A DNA stretch of 64,000 nucleotides from Pegoplata infirma (lineage: Eukaryota > Arthropoda > Insecta > Diptera > Anthomyiidae): the NCBI GenBank assembly GCA_963921195.1, contig OY992537.1:46877943-46941942 (forward strand), in the 5' to 3' direction. Numbering within the stretch: position 1 is the first letter of the stretch; every line of letters starts with the position of its first letter. Below the pieces are notes generated by a model, which was not told the DNA's origin, ran no database searches, and was given only the letters and a program-made list of their open reading frames with translations. A program made the position numbers and the translations under genes. Positions 35,713 through 46,366 of this stretch are shown here, piece by piece.

Positions 35713-36405
35713 ATGCATGTCAAATTCGCAATTTTGTTTGATTATAACACAGCAATGCTTAAAATAACTTACCTAGTGGTAGGTATACCCAGTGGTAAGT
35801 ATACCCAGTGGTAGGTATACCCAGTGGTAGGTTTAAAAATATATTCCTAGTTTTATATAGGGATCATACTACATATACTATAAGCTAACAAAATTAACCG
35901 TTACTAACAGTGTTGCCAGAAATCGTCAATAGGCAAAAATCGTCTGTCCGTTTGTAAGAATTGGACGCAAAATATAAATATATTGAATGTGTTTGATATT
36001 GATCTTATCCAAGAAATTATCAAAAAAAAAAAAACAATCAAAACACAAATAAAGAGTGGATGGTATAAAAAAAAAAAATGTAGAAAATATAAATTTTTTT
36101 TCAAAAATTATTTCATTAGCAATTTAACGACTATCTTAAAAGAGATAACAAAACCGGGCAAATTACAACAAACCCTCTACTGTTGTGTATAAAAGAAGTT
36201 TTGTTGAATATACCATATTTTTTCCACCAAAATTCAATTTCGCTTTTAAAGAAAAACAAAACGACATTTAATTAATAATTAATTACAGCACATTTATATA
36301 TTTGCAAAAACTGAGAAAAATCAATGACTCGATAAATATAATGAAGGGTATAGATTTAGGTGATTTAAATAAAATTATAATAATAAACAATATTAACAAA
36401 AAAAA

Positions 36406-36490
36406 AAAATCTTGAGTCCTAACATGATTCGAACCCGGGACTCCATGTATGAAAAGCCAACACTCTAGCCATCATACCACAGGCTGGTTA
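36406..36490 (-). other. tRNA-like module T2 with T-run
   Basis: Minus strand: A-box-like TGGTATGATGGC, B box GGTTCGAATCA (36425-36435, 10 of 11) and a T-run of about 14 shortly after. It is preceded by 'gttctcgttcttttaacata', shared with module T3. Not a functional tRNA, since no acceptor stem forms. Confidence 0.65.
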
Positions 36491-36830
36491 AAAGTTTTAC
36501 AATTTTGCGGGTATGTTAAAAGAACGAGAACCAAAACAGATAAATTAGTGTTGCCAGAAATCGTCAATGAAATCGTCTGTCCGTTTGTAAGAATTGGACG
36601 CAAAATATAAATATATTGAATGTGTTTGATATTGAACTTATCCAAGAAATTATAAAAAAAAGAACAATCAAAACACAAATAAAGAGTGGATGGTATAAAA
36701 AAAAAATGTAGAAAATAAATTTTTTTTCCAAAAATTATTTCATTTACCCAATGACAAAGAATACAAAAGATTGTTAGGCCGAATATAAATTATTAAGGGG
36801 ATTTTAATAAATTGTAATTTTATAAACAAT

Positions 36831-37097
36831 TAGGGAATTCACATGGGTATCGTATTTGTTGTATATGTTGTATGTCCTATCCAAAAACAGGGTTGGTAAA
36901 AATTATTTATCGCTCATTTGATAATTTTCTCTTAGATTCTCTTCTTGTTAGCATACTTGAAAATAGCACACAAAACATAGGTATAAATGTTGTATCGTCA
37001 TATCGTGTAAGTGTCGTATTATTAATTTAAAGTTTAACCAACCCTGTTTTTAGATAGGACATACAACACCAAATACGATACCCATGTGAATTCCCTA
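36831..37097. mobile_element. 267-bp fold-back MITE
   Basis: Terminal inverted repeats start TAGGGAATTCACATGGGTAT on both sides and extend about 65 bp with small gaps, up to 'aaacagggttggt'. Only a weak 3-bp AAT duplication is visible. Present at the equivalent place in the inverted copy (about 53640-53910), so it entered before the composite duplicated. Superfamily undetermined. Confidence 0.8.
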
Positions 37098-37135
37098 AAT
37101 ATTGAAGCTAACAAATAAAAAAAAAAAAAAAAACT

Positions 37136-37212
37136 TCATCCCGACCGTGACTCAAACCTGCGACCACATGAATGAAAAGCCAACACTCTAGCCATCATAC
37201 CACAGACTGATT
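37136..37212 (-). other. tRNA-like module T3 with T-run
   Basis: Minus strand: the same A-box-like TGGTATGATGGC and 'gtgttggcttttcat' as T2, a weaker B box (GGTTTGAGTCA, 9 of 11), then a T-run of about 18. T2 and T3 share ~90 bp including their upstream flank, so one is a duplicate of the other. Confidence 0.6.
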
Positions 37213-38506
37213 AAAAGTTTTACAATTTAGCGGGTATGTTAAAAGAACGAGAACCAAAACAGATAAATTAAAAAAAAGCATTTAAGTAAACTGGAGTTAT
37301 AACTCTTAAAAAATAAAATATTAACAACATTTTTCAAATGTATTTAAATATGTTTATTAAAGGCCAAGATAAATCATCTTCTAAATGTGCCAATTTTGCT
37401 CCAAATTTGCTCATATTTTCTATATAGGCCACAAAGACCATATTTACACTCCATGTTAAAATTTGTTTACATACGTTAATCAGAATTTGAGTTATAGTAT
37501 TTTACATGCTAGGTTTGTATGGGGGGTGTTACACCCCTTTTTTCTATTCCGCCCAAATTTTACATAGAGATCAGACATGCTAAAATATCATTCTATACCA
37601 AATTTCATTCGAATCTGTTAAACAGAAGCCGAGTTATTGCATTTTGCATGCTAAGCTAATGTGGGAGGTGCCACTCCCCTTTGTCCAATTCTTCTAAAAT
37701 TTTACACAGACATTGTACATGGTATAATATTATTCTGTACCAAATTTTATTTTAATCTGTAAAGTAGAAGCTGTGTAAACGCATTTTGTATTTTCAAAAT
37801 TTAAGAGGTGTCATTAAACTTTCACTCATAACTTTTGATCGGCTGGGCCGATTTCGCTCAAATGCAATACCAAACTTCTCGGGAGAACTTCCAACAAATA
37901 TGTTAAGTTTCAGTCATCTCTGTGTAATATTTTGTCCGCTACAGCATTTTCAACAGACAGACGGACAGACGGACAGACGGACAGACGGACAGACGGACAG
38001 ACGGACAGACGGACAGACGGACAGACGGACATCGCTAGAATGTCTTAAAATCGATCGGGCATCATGAATATATATACTTTATGGGGTCCCAGACCGATAT
38101 TTCGATGAGTTACAAACGGAATGACAAACTTATATATACCCTCTATCACTAAGTGGAGGGTATAAAAATTGATGAAACAAAAAAAATTGATAAAACAAGA
38201 AAATTAATGAAAAAAAAAAAATTTTTGATGAAAAAAAAAATTTTTGATAAAAAAAAAATTTGATGGAAAAAAATTTATCGAAAAAAAAAAAATTTGATCA
38301 AAAAAAAAATTGACGAAAAAAAAATTTGATAAAAAAAAGTGATGAAAAATAAGTTTGATGAAAAACAAAATTTTTATGAAAAAAAAATTTTGTGAAGAAA
38401 AAAATTTGATGAAAAAAAAAAAAATTTATAAAAAAAAAAAAAAAAATTAATGGAAAAAAAATTTATGAAAAAAAATTTGATGAAAAAATTAATTTTTTTG
38501 TTGAAA

Positions 38507-40375
38507 ACCAAGTGAATGACCAACATATATAAATGACCAACATATATGCCAAACTTCAGCAGCAACAGTAAAGTCTTTCAAAAGTTAGCGTGTTTTCAAC
38601 GGACGGACAGACAAACGGACGGACGGACATCGCTAGATCGACTTAAAATCTATCAAGGATCATGAATATATATGGGGCATTCCATGTGAAATCGGACACT
38701 TTAAAAAACTTTTTTTTAGATTTTCCCAATTTGTTTACAGTTTTTAGTACCCTGCGAAAACTCCTTCGTGGTAAATTTTCAGATTTTTTTGATGACCCGC
38801 TCAAAAGATATCGAATTTTTAAAAATTGGTAGTATGTTCCTTTACTCAAACTTCTTTTAATCATAACTTCTTCAATAATGGTCCAAATTTCAAATTTTTT
38901 TTTTACGTACTTTTTAAAAAAAAATCCCAAAAATTCTTAAAAGCACTCTTGTATGCGATTTTTAAGTTTTAAAATTTAAATCTCATTTTTGAAAATGTTT
39001 GTACTCTTCGATTTTTTTGAAATTTTTTTGTGTAAAACTTCTATCAATTCTACAAATTTTTTGTCCAGGAGGATCGTGGGATAACGATTATTACTATTTT
39101 TTAAAATTTTTTGAAAAAAATTTGTTGTAATTTTCCAATCTTAAAATCATTTTTACTGCTCCAATGGTGCGTCATAGAGGGGTCCTTTATAAGACCGACC
39201 CCCACTAATTTTTACGTCTTAACATTTCTTTGGAACAAACTTATACCCTATCTTCAATTTCAAAGGGGGCTCCCACACAAAACGACATTTTTTAAAATTT
39301 GTTCCAACCATACAAAAGTACATTTTTATAAAATTTGCACCAACTGTTATTTGTATGGGAGCCTACTTAGGGAGTTGAGATAGGGCGTAGGTATATTTTG
39401 AAAAAATGTTGAAGGGTAAAAATAAATGGGGGTTGGTCTCACTAATGACCCCTCTCCGACGCACCATTGGACCGGTAGAAGCTGATTAAATAAAACAAAT
39501 TTACAAAAAATAAAAAAAATTGTATGGGGACCGCCTTAACAGTTAAAGATAGAGGGTAGGTGTGTTCAGAAAAAATGTTTGGACTAAAAAAATATTGTGG
39601 GTCGGTCATACATTTTGTTGCTCTAAGGGCACTATTAGGGCAGTTAGAGCGGTTGGAACAAATTTTAAAAAATGTAGTTTTGTGTGGGAGCCCCCTTAGA
39701 AATTGAAGATAGGGTATAAGTTTGTTCCAAAGAAATGTTAAAACGTAATAATTAATGGGGGTCGGTCTTATAAAGGACCCCTCTATGACGCACCATTGGA
39801 ACAGTAGAAATGATTTTAAGATTGGAAAATTACAATAAAATTTCTTCAAAAAATTTTAAAAAATTGTAATAATCGTTATCCCACGAGCCTCCTGGGCAAA
39901 AAATTTGAAGAATTGATAGAAGTTTTACACAAAAAAATTTCAAAAAAATCGAAGAGTGCAAACATTTTCAAAAATGAGATTTAAATTTTAAAACTTAAAA
40001 ATCGCATACTAGAGCGCTTTTAAGAATTTTTTGGGATTTTTTTTTTAAAGTACGTAAAAAAACAAAAATTTTGAAAAAAAAAAATTTGAAATTTGGACCA
40101 TTATTGAAGAAGTTATGGTTAAAAGAAGTTTGATTAAAGGAACAAACTACCAATTTTTAAAAATTCGATATCTTTTGACGGGTCATCAAAAAATCTGAAA
40201 ATTTACCACGAAGGAGTTTCGAAGGGTACTAAAAACTGTAAACAAATTGGGAAAATCTAAAAAAAAAAGTTTTTCAAAGTGTCCGATTTCACATGGAATG
40301 CCCCATATACTTTATGAGGTGCTAAACCAATATTTCTATGTGTTACACTCGGAATGACAAACTTATATATACCGT
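38507..40375 (-). mobile_element. family A piece split by a 1.6-kb fold-back
   Basis: 38507-38672 holds the internal 'atatatgccaaacttcagc', 'caaaagttagcgtgttttc', a ggacggacagac tract and the core to 'catgaatatata'. 40306-40375 continues with 'ctttatgaggtgctaaacca', 'atttctatgtgttacac' and 'gacaaacttatatatac'. Removing 38673-40305 restores the canonical core. Neither hairpin head nor GAGGGTATAAAAA end is present. Confidence 0.85.
38673..40305. mobile_element. 1.63-kb fold-back transposon inserted at TA of the mini-me core
   Basis: Ends TGGGGCATTCCATGTGAAAT and its inverse. Arms of about 0.7-0.8 kb mirror each other, for example 'gtgcgtcatagaggggtc' (39166) against 'gacccctc..gacgcacc' (39450) and 'gaccc..gacgcaccattgg' (39780). 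Flanking TA at 38671-38672 and 40306-40307 gives back the exact (TA)n core when one copy is removed. Open frames on both strands (39111-39383, 39442-39849) translate the same arm and are not independent genes. A relative lies at 61660-63528, again in a family A TA tract. Confidence 0.9.
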
Positions 40376-41221
40376 CCCAGCAAAAATTGGCATTACTAGT
40401 AATGGGTTTTGTAATCCGAAACAGATGTTAATAAGTAGTTACTTATTGAATGAAACACTAATTATTTTAACAAGGGCGTGAGACAAAAATAACTAGTGAA
40501 GAGTATGGAGATAAATAAGTAATTACTGCCTCGGATTACAAATAAGGAGTAAAAACCCATTACCAATAAGAAGTTAAATAATTAGTTAATTAAAACTTTA
40601 AAAATTTAACTTGTTTTCACTAAAACTTAAAAATTGCGTAATTTTTATTAAGTTTTTAAGTACTTTTTAATTTAATTGAATTGTAAAGGTTAAAACCTGC
40701 AAGTACAAGAAGATATTATTACTTAGAGGTGCTTTTATAACATAACATTATTTTACTTTTGGGCTTAAAATAATGTTAATGGTAATGGGTACTCATTATA
40801 AATAATGTACTTGGTAATGATTACTTTTCACAACTCATTACCATGTTTTTGATACGTAAAATGGGTCTATCTGGTTTTATCAGTTCGATCCGGACTGATA
40901 CAATATTAAATAAATTGAGACTATAAGACATAAATATATATGGTTAGATATTGCTCTATATAAAGAACATATTTTTGTATATAGCATTACATAAAGTGAA
41001 TATTATTATATATAATGTTATCCAACTTATATGACGTTATAAGGAGCATTATATGATCAGTTATAATAATTTTAAATTATATTTAATCGTATCAGTTTTC
41101 TCCAACTGATATAATTATATAGACCCGTAAAATATACCCGTAGATAATTATTAAAGTAATTGTATCCGCCATATTTGGGATACAATTAGTCATGACCTTT
41201 TTTTCTTTTTTTACTAGGGAA
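40376..41221. repeat. possible TIR element, AT-rich
   Basis: Begins 'cccagcaaaaattggc' just after the family A piece and ends 'ttttttactaggga', a weak inverted match (CCCAGCAAAAA / CCCTAGTAAAAA). The interior repeats 'aatgggtttttac', 'ggattacaaa' and 'attaccaa' phrases. Termini too weak for a firm class. Confidence 0.4.
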
Positions 41222-41430
41222 TAGAAAAAAAATATTGATGAAAAAACATTGCTGAAAAAAAAATTATTGAATAAAATATTGATGAAAAAAAAAAATTGAA
41301 GAAAAATAATTATTTTATGTTTTATTCACCAGCTGGTGAAATTTTTTTTATTCACCACGAGGTGAATAATTATCCAAGTTACGAACCCAAGTTACTAAAA
41401 TTTTTGGTTTTAAGAAAATGAAAACGATTA
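41222..41430 (-). repeat. family B, truncated to array end and palindromes
   Basis: A few GATGAAAAA units, TTCACCAGCTGGTGAA at 41325-41340, ATTCACCACGAGGTGAAT at 41350-41367, then 'tatccaagttacgaaccc' and 'tttttggttttaagaaaatg'. Both palindromes are perfect although the rest of the element is lost. Confidence 0.8.
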
Positions 41431-41767
41431 ACAAAAAAGAAAATTCTTATTTTGAATTTGAAGAACAATTTTTTTATACCTTAAACATCCACGATTATTG
41501 GATAAATCAATCAATTATTCGACTAAAAGTTTGGTACCCTTATAAATTCACGATCTTGTACCCTGTTCTCACGTACAGCTAAAAACCGTTCCTTGTAACA
41601 TTTTCTGTCAATATACTGTAATAGAATAAAGAAAATGAAAAATAAAAATATAGTTGCTAAAAACCGTTTTTAGCTGTCTATGAGATCAGGGTATTTGATT
41701 CTGAAATAAAATTCTGATTAATATTTATTAAAAAATAAAAACTGTTTTATTCGACCTTTAAAATATT

Positions 41768-42485
41768 ATATTTTGAGTAGTTTTTTTCTAGATCAAGGTC
41801 ATTATTTCCTTTACTAATTAAAACTATGATATTCTCATAGAATAATTTTCAAGAAAATTATTTTTTTGTTTTAAATATATTTATGTTGGTCATTTTTTGC
41901 AAGCCTTAATCGACACGTGTTTCGGGATTTTTCAGATCCCATTGTCAAGATTATTTAGCAAAAATAAAAACCAAATATTAAAAACAGACATACATACAAA
42001 AAAATGCATATAGAATTACCGAGGGTAATCGGTAGGGTTAAGATTTTAATGCACTAAAAAATCTAAAATAAGCGCTTAAAATAAACGCAAATTTCTTGAT
42101 TCGGAAAGATAACTGGTCGATATCGTTTTTAGACTTTCGACAAAAAACGTGCATTTGCATGGAAATCTCATCGCTAGTAATCAGTATGTATGTCTGTTTT
42201 TAATATTTGATTACGGGTAGTTGATGATGGCGATCTTATTACGAGGGTACAATTAAAGTCATTAAAGACCCTTTGCTACTTGTAGTATGGGGTTTTTATT
42301 TTTGCTAAATAATCTTGACAATGAGATCTGACAAATCCCGAAACACGTATCGATTAGGTCTTGCAAAAAATGACCAACATAAATAAATTTAAAACAGAAA
42401 ATTATTCTTTGAGAATATCATAGTTTTAATTAGGAAAGGAAATAATGACCTCTAGCTAGAAAAAAAAATACTCCAAATGTGATTC
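41768..42485. repeat. inverted pair of putative Penelope-like tails
   Basis: Arms 41768-42010 and 42190-42482 mirror each other (ggtcattatttcctttac, tgttggtcattttttgcaag, cgacacgtgtttcgggattt, attgtcaagattatttagc). The minus-strand phrase 'ctga.aaatcccgaaacacg' resembles the post-ORF tail of Penelope-like elements, which are often arranged as inverted or tandem pLTRs. A 144-bp hAT MITE sits in the loop. The PLE link is inference. Confidence 0.6.
42033..42176. mobile_element. 144-bp hAT MITE (deletion derivative of the 7393 family)
   Basis: Ends TAGGGTTAAGATTTTAATGCA and, inverted, TAGCGATGAGATTTCCATGCA. Flanks GTAATCGG (42025-42032) and GTAATCAG (42177-42184) match 7 of 8. Internal 'tttcttgattcggaaagata' and 'tcgatatcgttttta' are shared in inverse with 7440-7490. 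Confidence 0.8.
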
Positions 42486-43338
42486 TGAAATCTTTTTAAG
42501 TTACAGCTTGATACCTTTATAAATCCACGATAAATTTATATCTATAAAAATCAACAATTATTTGTTTAATACCTGCAATAGTTTTTGTAAGATTTATATT
42601 ATTGAGTTTTAATAAAACTTAAAAATAAGTACCCCCCTAAAAAATTTTATGTAACAAAAAAATCTCACAGTTCTACCCAAAAATTGAACAATACCATGCT
42701 GTTGCTATCTTGCTGCTTTTTTTTAAGTCTGTTGTATTGTTTTGAATTGAAGTTGATGATGTTTCCCCGTTTAATTTACACTCGATTTCCGTAGAGTTGT
42801 TTTTTTCCACTTATTTCATACCCAACACTTGGGTGTCAACATGTTTATAGAACTTAGCCAAAAATTGTAGAATTTGTTTGTTTGATTTTTTTTCTTTTTT
42901 GTTGCTGTTGCTGTTTCGATTTTGTTCCATTTGTGGTTTTCCGGTGTTTGCAAAAGTTTGCCTTCGTAGTGCTAATAACTTTAGTGTCAAGTTTGTTAGA
43001 GCAACATCTTTTACCAATAGTTTAGTCCTTGTCTACACAGATAAACAAGTGGTAGTTTGTTAGTTGGTTTATCGATTGTTTCTTAGCCAACGCTTTTTTT
43101 ATTTTTTGTTAAAGCCTAAAGCGCTTAAAAGTTTTTATTACATTTTTTTTGAAGCACAAGTCGGGTGTTTTTTCGATTAAAGTTTAAGTGCTAAAATTTT
43201 TGTTATTTCTGAAGTTTAAAATCTGATTTGGTTTAAACAATTTGAAATTAAGTAAAGTTTTAATAGAATAAGCACAATTGTTATTGTTAACACTTAAGTG
43301 TTTGTTGTAATAAATAAGCAAAAGTTTTAATTTATGCA
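42486..43338. other. AT-rich stretch without assignable feature
   Basis: No gene or element recognised. Overlapping open frames on both strands at 42811-43063 show no known motif. Confidence 0.5.
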
Positions 43339-44721
43339 TAACCTGACCAACTGTTTTTGCCTGAAAAGCGGGATGGAAAGGTTGAAAAAGCGGGATTTTG
43401 GTCTAAAAAGCGGGACTTTTTTATATTCTTCACTTATTTTTAGTGACAGTAATTTTGTAACAGTTCGAAAAAGTATAAAAATTCATAATTTTCAATCGAT
43501 TTTAATTTGACGTAGTGATATCCGTTCGTCTTTCTGGCTGTCAGTATGTCTGTTGAAAACACACTTTCGAAAGAAAGTAGTTTTTAATTTTCCTGGTCAG
43601 GTTGATATTGAATTTCAGCGCAATCAGTCCAGTGGTTCAGAATTTATGAACAAAACCGTGAATTTTGGATTGATTTCGCTTCCAATTCACGTGATAAATA
43701 AAACGTTGAACACGCTCCGAAAGACATTGTTAAGCCACAAAAATAGTTTTCAAAATATTTGTCACTTCAAAAAAATTGTGCACTCAAAAAAAATTAGATA
43801 AAAAATCATTTACTTAAAAAAATATATTTCTAGTCAAATTCTTCAAACAGGATGGATTTTTTTACAAAATTTTGGATTTTCGCTGCTCCTCAACACTGGA
43901 TTTCTTAAACGAGCTGAAATACCTGCAAATTTTGTTTGAGGAAACTTAAAAAAAAATAATTTCGCATATTTGAAAAATGTGTCAAATTCAAAAATTATAT
44001 TTTGTACCAAATTAATATGGGTTACCGATATATCGAAAATTATATATTTCTTACGTTTGGGCAACGTTAAACACAAAAATTATTTTGTTTTAAACATATT
44101 CATAACATTTGTTCTTAAATTTAGTGAATTTTTGCTCAAAACTCGAAACGTTAACTAGTTTTCGCGGGGTCAAAGAGTTGACTTATTTGGCTCAAAATTT
44201 TACCAGGTACTTTTTTCAGGTCATTAAAAATTTTTCAAAATATGAACCACCCTAATGAACAAACGTCTCAAAAAAATAGATTTTTTTTTAATAAAAAACT
44301 AATTGAAATAAAAACAAACTTAAAAATTTATTTTTGAATTATAAATTCTTTTTTTTTTTTTTAATTTTCAAAAATCAAAATCAATTATTTTTTTTTTTTC
44401 AAAAATAAACGTTAAAATTGGAAATTTTTTCGAGTTCCAACACATTTTTAGGAGTAATTTCCTTTACATTTTTTTAAATACGGTAAGAAATTCTAAATGT
44501 TACCATATTTATATGCTCAAAAATCCAAAAAAAATACTTAAAATTACTTCAGAGCTCAAAACATTATTTAAAAAATTAAAAATATTATTTAAAAGTCAAA
44601 AAGCGGGATAAAGCGGGATGAAGCGGGACTTTTGTTTAAAAAGCGGGATAGAAATTCATGGCGGGATGAGACATTCAAAAGCGGGATAATCCCGCCAAAA
44701 GCGGGATGGTTGGTCAGGTTA
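43339..44721. mobile_element. hAT-like element (1383 bp) with GCGGGAT subterminal repeats
   Basis: Perfect 8-bp duplication TTTATGCA at 43331-43338 and 44722-44729. Ends TAACCTGACCAAC and its inverse. The left subterminal region has three GCGGGA motifs (43376-43430). The right has seven plus one inverted copy (44600-44710), always in the same direction. The middle holds a family A fragment (about 43505-43850) and AT-rich filler, with no transposase. Confidence 0.9.
43505..43850 (+). repeat. family A internal fragment inside the hAT element
   Basis: 'ggctgtcagtatgtctgttg', 'gaaaacacactttcgaaag', 'tttcctggtcaggttgatat', 'cagtccagtggttcag..aatttatgaac' and 'tgcactcaaaaaaaatt' are the reverse complement of the internal block at 11950-12240. 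It lacks the core and both ends. Confidence 0.7.
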
Positions 44722-44944
44722 TTTATGCACTATGATATATTTAAAAGGTGCGTTTAATTATTTTTTTTTTCATAATTTTCATTAGAAAAGTTGTTTTCAT
44801 TATTTTTTTGTTTTTTTTTTCATAATTTTCATTAGAAAAGTTGTTTTCACCATAGACATGAACAGACGGACGGACATCGCAAAAAAAATTCTTAAACAAT
44901 TACACTAAAAGTTGAAAGAAGGTATGAAATGAGGTTGAGATTGC

Positions 44945-46115
44945 TAGAAATGGAATTGTAGTGTTGGAAACTGTCAAAATTTATTCTGTAGAAACTATTA
45001 TTATTCACATATTTGGTGTCGGTAGTGATTTCTCTCGATTTATATCGAGCTTTCTCTGTAATCGCACTATACGTGTTGTTATAGATGGGATTTCATCAGA
45101 CGAATTCCATCTTAATTCGGGAGTACCGCAAGGTTCCGTTCTTTCTCCCACACTTTTTCTTATTTTTCTTAATGACCTTCTAAAACAAACTTCCAATCCT
45201 ATCTATTCTTTCGCAGATGACAGCAACATTTGTCATTCATTTTCTTTCAATCATAGACCAAGCCTTACCGAGGTTGAAGCTATGAGGCAGAATGACACAT
45301 TCAATCATGACCTTTCGACGATCTCCGAGTGGGGTCTTGCGAATAGAGTGGATTTTAATGCTCGTAAGACCCAATGTTGTATGTTGACCCACAGACGGTC
45401 TGTGGAATCAACGTCATCTGTGTTCATGGGAGGTATAGCTATTGAGGAATCAGACACTCTTAATGTTCTAGGCATGAAAATCCAATGTGATGTTCGTTGG
45501 AACCAGCATGTTTTTCAGGTGTCGAAAGAAGCATTCAAGTGCCTTGGTTTTCTTAAACGGTGTAAGAAATACTTCACTACGTCTGATCTTCTCACTATTT
45601 ATACCTCTTATATCCGACCGAAAATGGAATACAACTCCCATATCTGGGCAGGAGCCTCAAGGTCTATCTTGGAGCTTCTGGACCGTGTGCAAAGGAGTGC
45701 GTTGAAGCTCATCAATGACAGTAGGGTATCCAGCTCTATTGACTCATTGGAGCATCGTCGGAATGTGGGTTGTGTGTCATTGTTCTATCGATATTACCAC
45801 GGTAAGTGTTCAGCTGAGATAGGGTGCATGCTCGTAGTACTCGTCTATCCAGTAGATCACATCCGTTTGTGGTCGATTGTTCAATGTAACGCACAACGCA
45901 TTACAGAGAAAATTCGTTTCTCAGTCGAACAAGCTGTATGTGGAATAAACTCCCCGCAGTAGTCTTTCCAGTCGGCTACGATTTAGAAAAGTTCAAATCA
46001 AATATCCACAAACACTACTCCCTCTTTCCTCCTCCTCATAACCTATTTTCCTAATACCAACACATTGCATTGCATTAGTAGGGGGCATCCCCTGAGTGTT
46101 GGCTCAAAGTAAAAA
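44945..46115 (+). mobile_element. 5'-truncated non-LTR retrotransposon
   Basis: Coding begins near 44990 and ends near 46053. A short 3' UTR ('ttgcattgcattagtagggg', 'catcccctgagtgttggctc') and an A-rich tail (aaagtaaaaaaaataaata) end near 46115. Target duplications were not resolved because the 5' junction is unclear. Upstream lies a tandem 55-bp duplication (tttcataattttcattagaa at 44769 and 44820). Confidence 0.8.
44990..46053 (+). pseudogene. non-LTR reverse transcriptase, frameshifted
   Basis: The main open frame (44961-45962) enters at the palm domain: FISSFLCNRTIRVVIDG, then GVPQGSVLSPTLFLIFLNDLL (residues 54-74) and the catalytic box FADD (84-87, the usual YADD with Phe), followed by the thumb region (SEWGLANRVDFNARKTQ, LNVLGMKIQCDVRWNQHV, YIRPKMEYNSHIW, LEHRRNVGCVSLFYRYYHGKCSAEI). 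After about 45820 that frame loses similarity. The expected C-terminus (RSHPFVVDCS, RENSFLSRTSCMWNKLP, YDLEKFKSNIHKHYS) continues in another frame with an internal TAA, up to 46053. So at least one frameshift and one stop. The endonuclease domain and fingers are missing by truncation. Jockey/CR1-like, clade uncertain. Confidence 0.88.
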
Positions 46116-46366
46116 AAATAAATACAAGTCATTAGGGACATTTTGAAAAATTCTATAAATAAGTCAGCGATTTCATAAAGAGAGAGTCAGCAGTATGTCA
46201 GGTGTGATTTTATTTTGCCAACTGGGTTCTCAGAACAAAGTTTCTCAACGTCATTATCGCCTAAGAATCTATTCATCGATATTATCGACAACCTTACTTC
46301 AATTTAAACGAAATTTAGAAAAAAAATTAAAGTCTATTGTAAATTTTACTCACAATCAGTTTAACA

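Larger units (their letters stand above)
34196..38167 (-). mobile_element. family A composite, copy 1 (~3.97 kb Helentron-like element with cargo)
   Basis: The right-hand structural end in canonical orientation lies at 34196: 'aacaagtaaaaaagtt', perfect hairpin AAATTCGGC/GCCGAATTT (34212-34232), then ATACCCTCCA (34236-34245). The other end is TGGAGGGTATAAAAA (38154-38167). ATACCCTCCA and TGGAGGGTAT are subterminal inverted repeats, as in DINE-1/HINE elements. The mini-me tract is expanded, with about nine GGACAGAC octamers at 37955-38030. Cargo includes three tRNA-like modules, a small palindromic MITE (34408-34601), a 267-bp fold-back (36831-37097), a duplicated 'gttgccagaaatcgtcaat' module (about 35910-36120 and 36548-36743) and a GGTATACC minisatellite (about 35770-35830). 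No helicase or other protein remains. Nearly identical inverted partner at 52617-56551. Confidence 0.88.
33338..38506 (-). mobile_element. family B element, copy 5, split by the 4-kb family A composite
   Basis: Left end 'ATGCCTGCTAGTTTTG' at 33338, with a ~30-bp deletion after 'gttgggtgtacttgc'. The array runs 33720-34195 and resumes 38168-38505 on the far side of the family A composite. The right end with the palindromes is missing, cut off by the next family A piece at 38507. Host-array units flanking the composite at both junctions confirm the nesting. Confidence 0.8.

Noticed and set aside
35538..35814. Open frames over GGTATACC repeats and poly(A), both strands and both copies
   Set aside because: They cover a tRNA-like module and a minisatellite, with no protein motif. 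Conservation between the copies reflects recent duplication of the whole composite.
37786..38067. Open frame with QTDGQTDRRT repeats, and its partner at 52718-52951
   Set aside because: It is the GGACAGAC tract and core of a family A element read in frame. The length changes by whole octamers between copies and there is no coding signature.
39111..39849. Two similar proteins on opposite strands
   Set aside because: They are translations of the two arms of one fold-back element, so the similarity comes from the inverted repeat.
40376..41221. Defined TIR transposon
   Set aside because: The terminal match is short and imperfect and no duplication is seen, so it is kept only as a low-confidence repeat.
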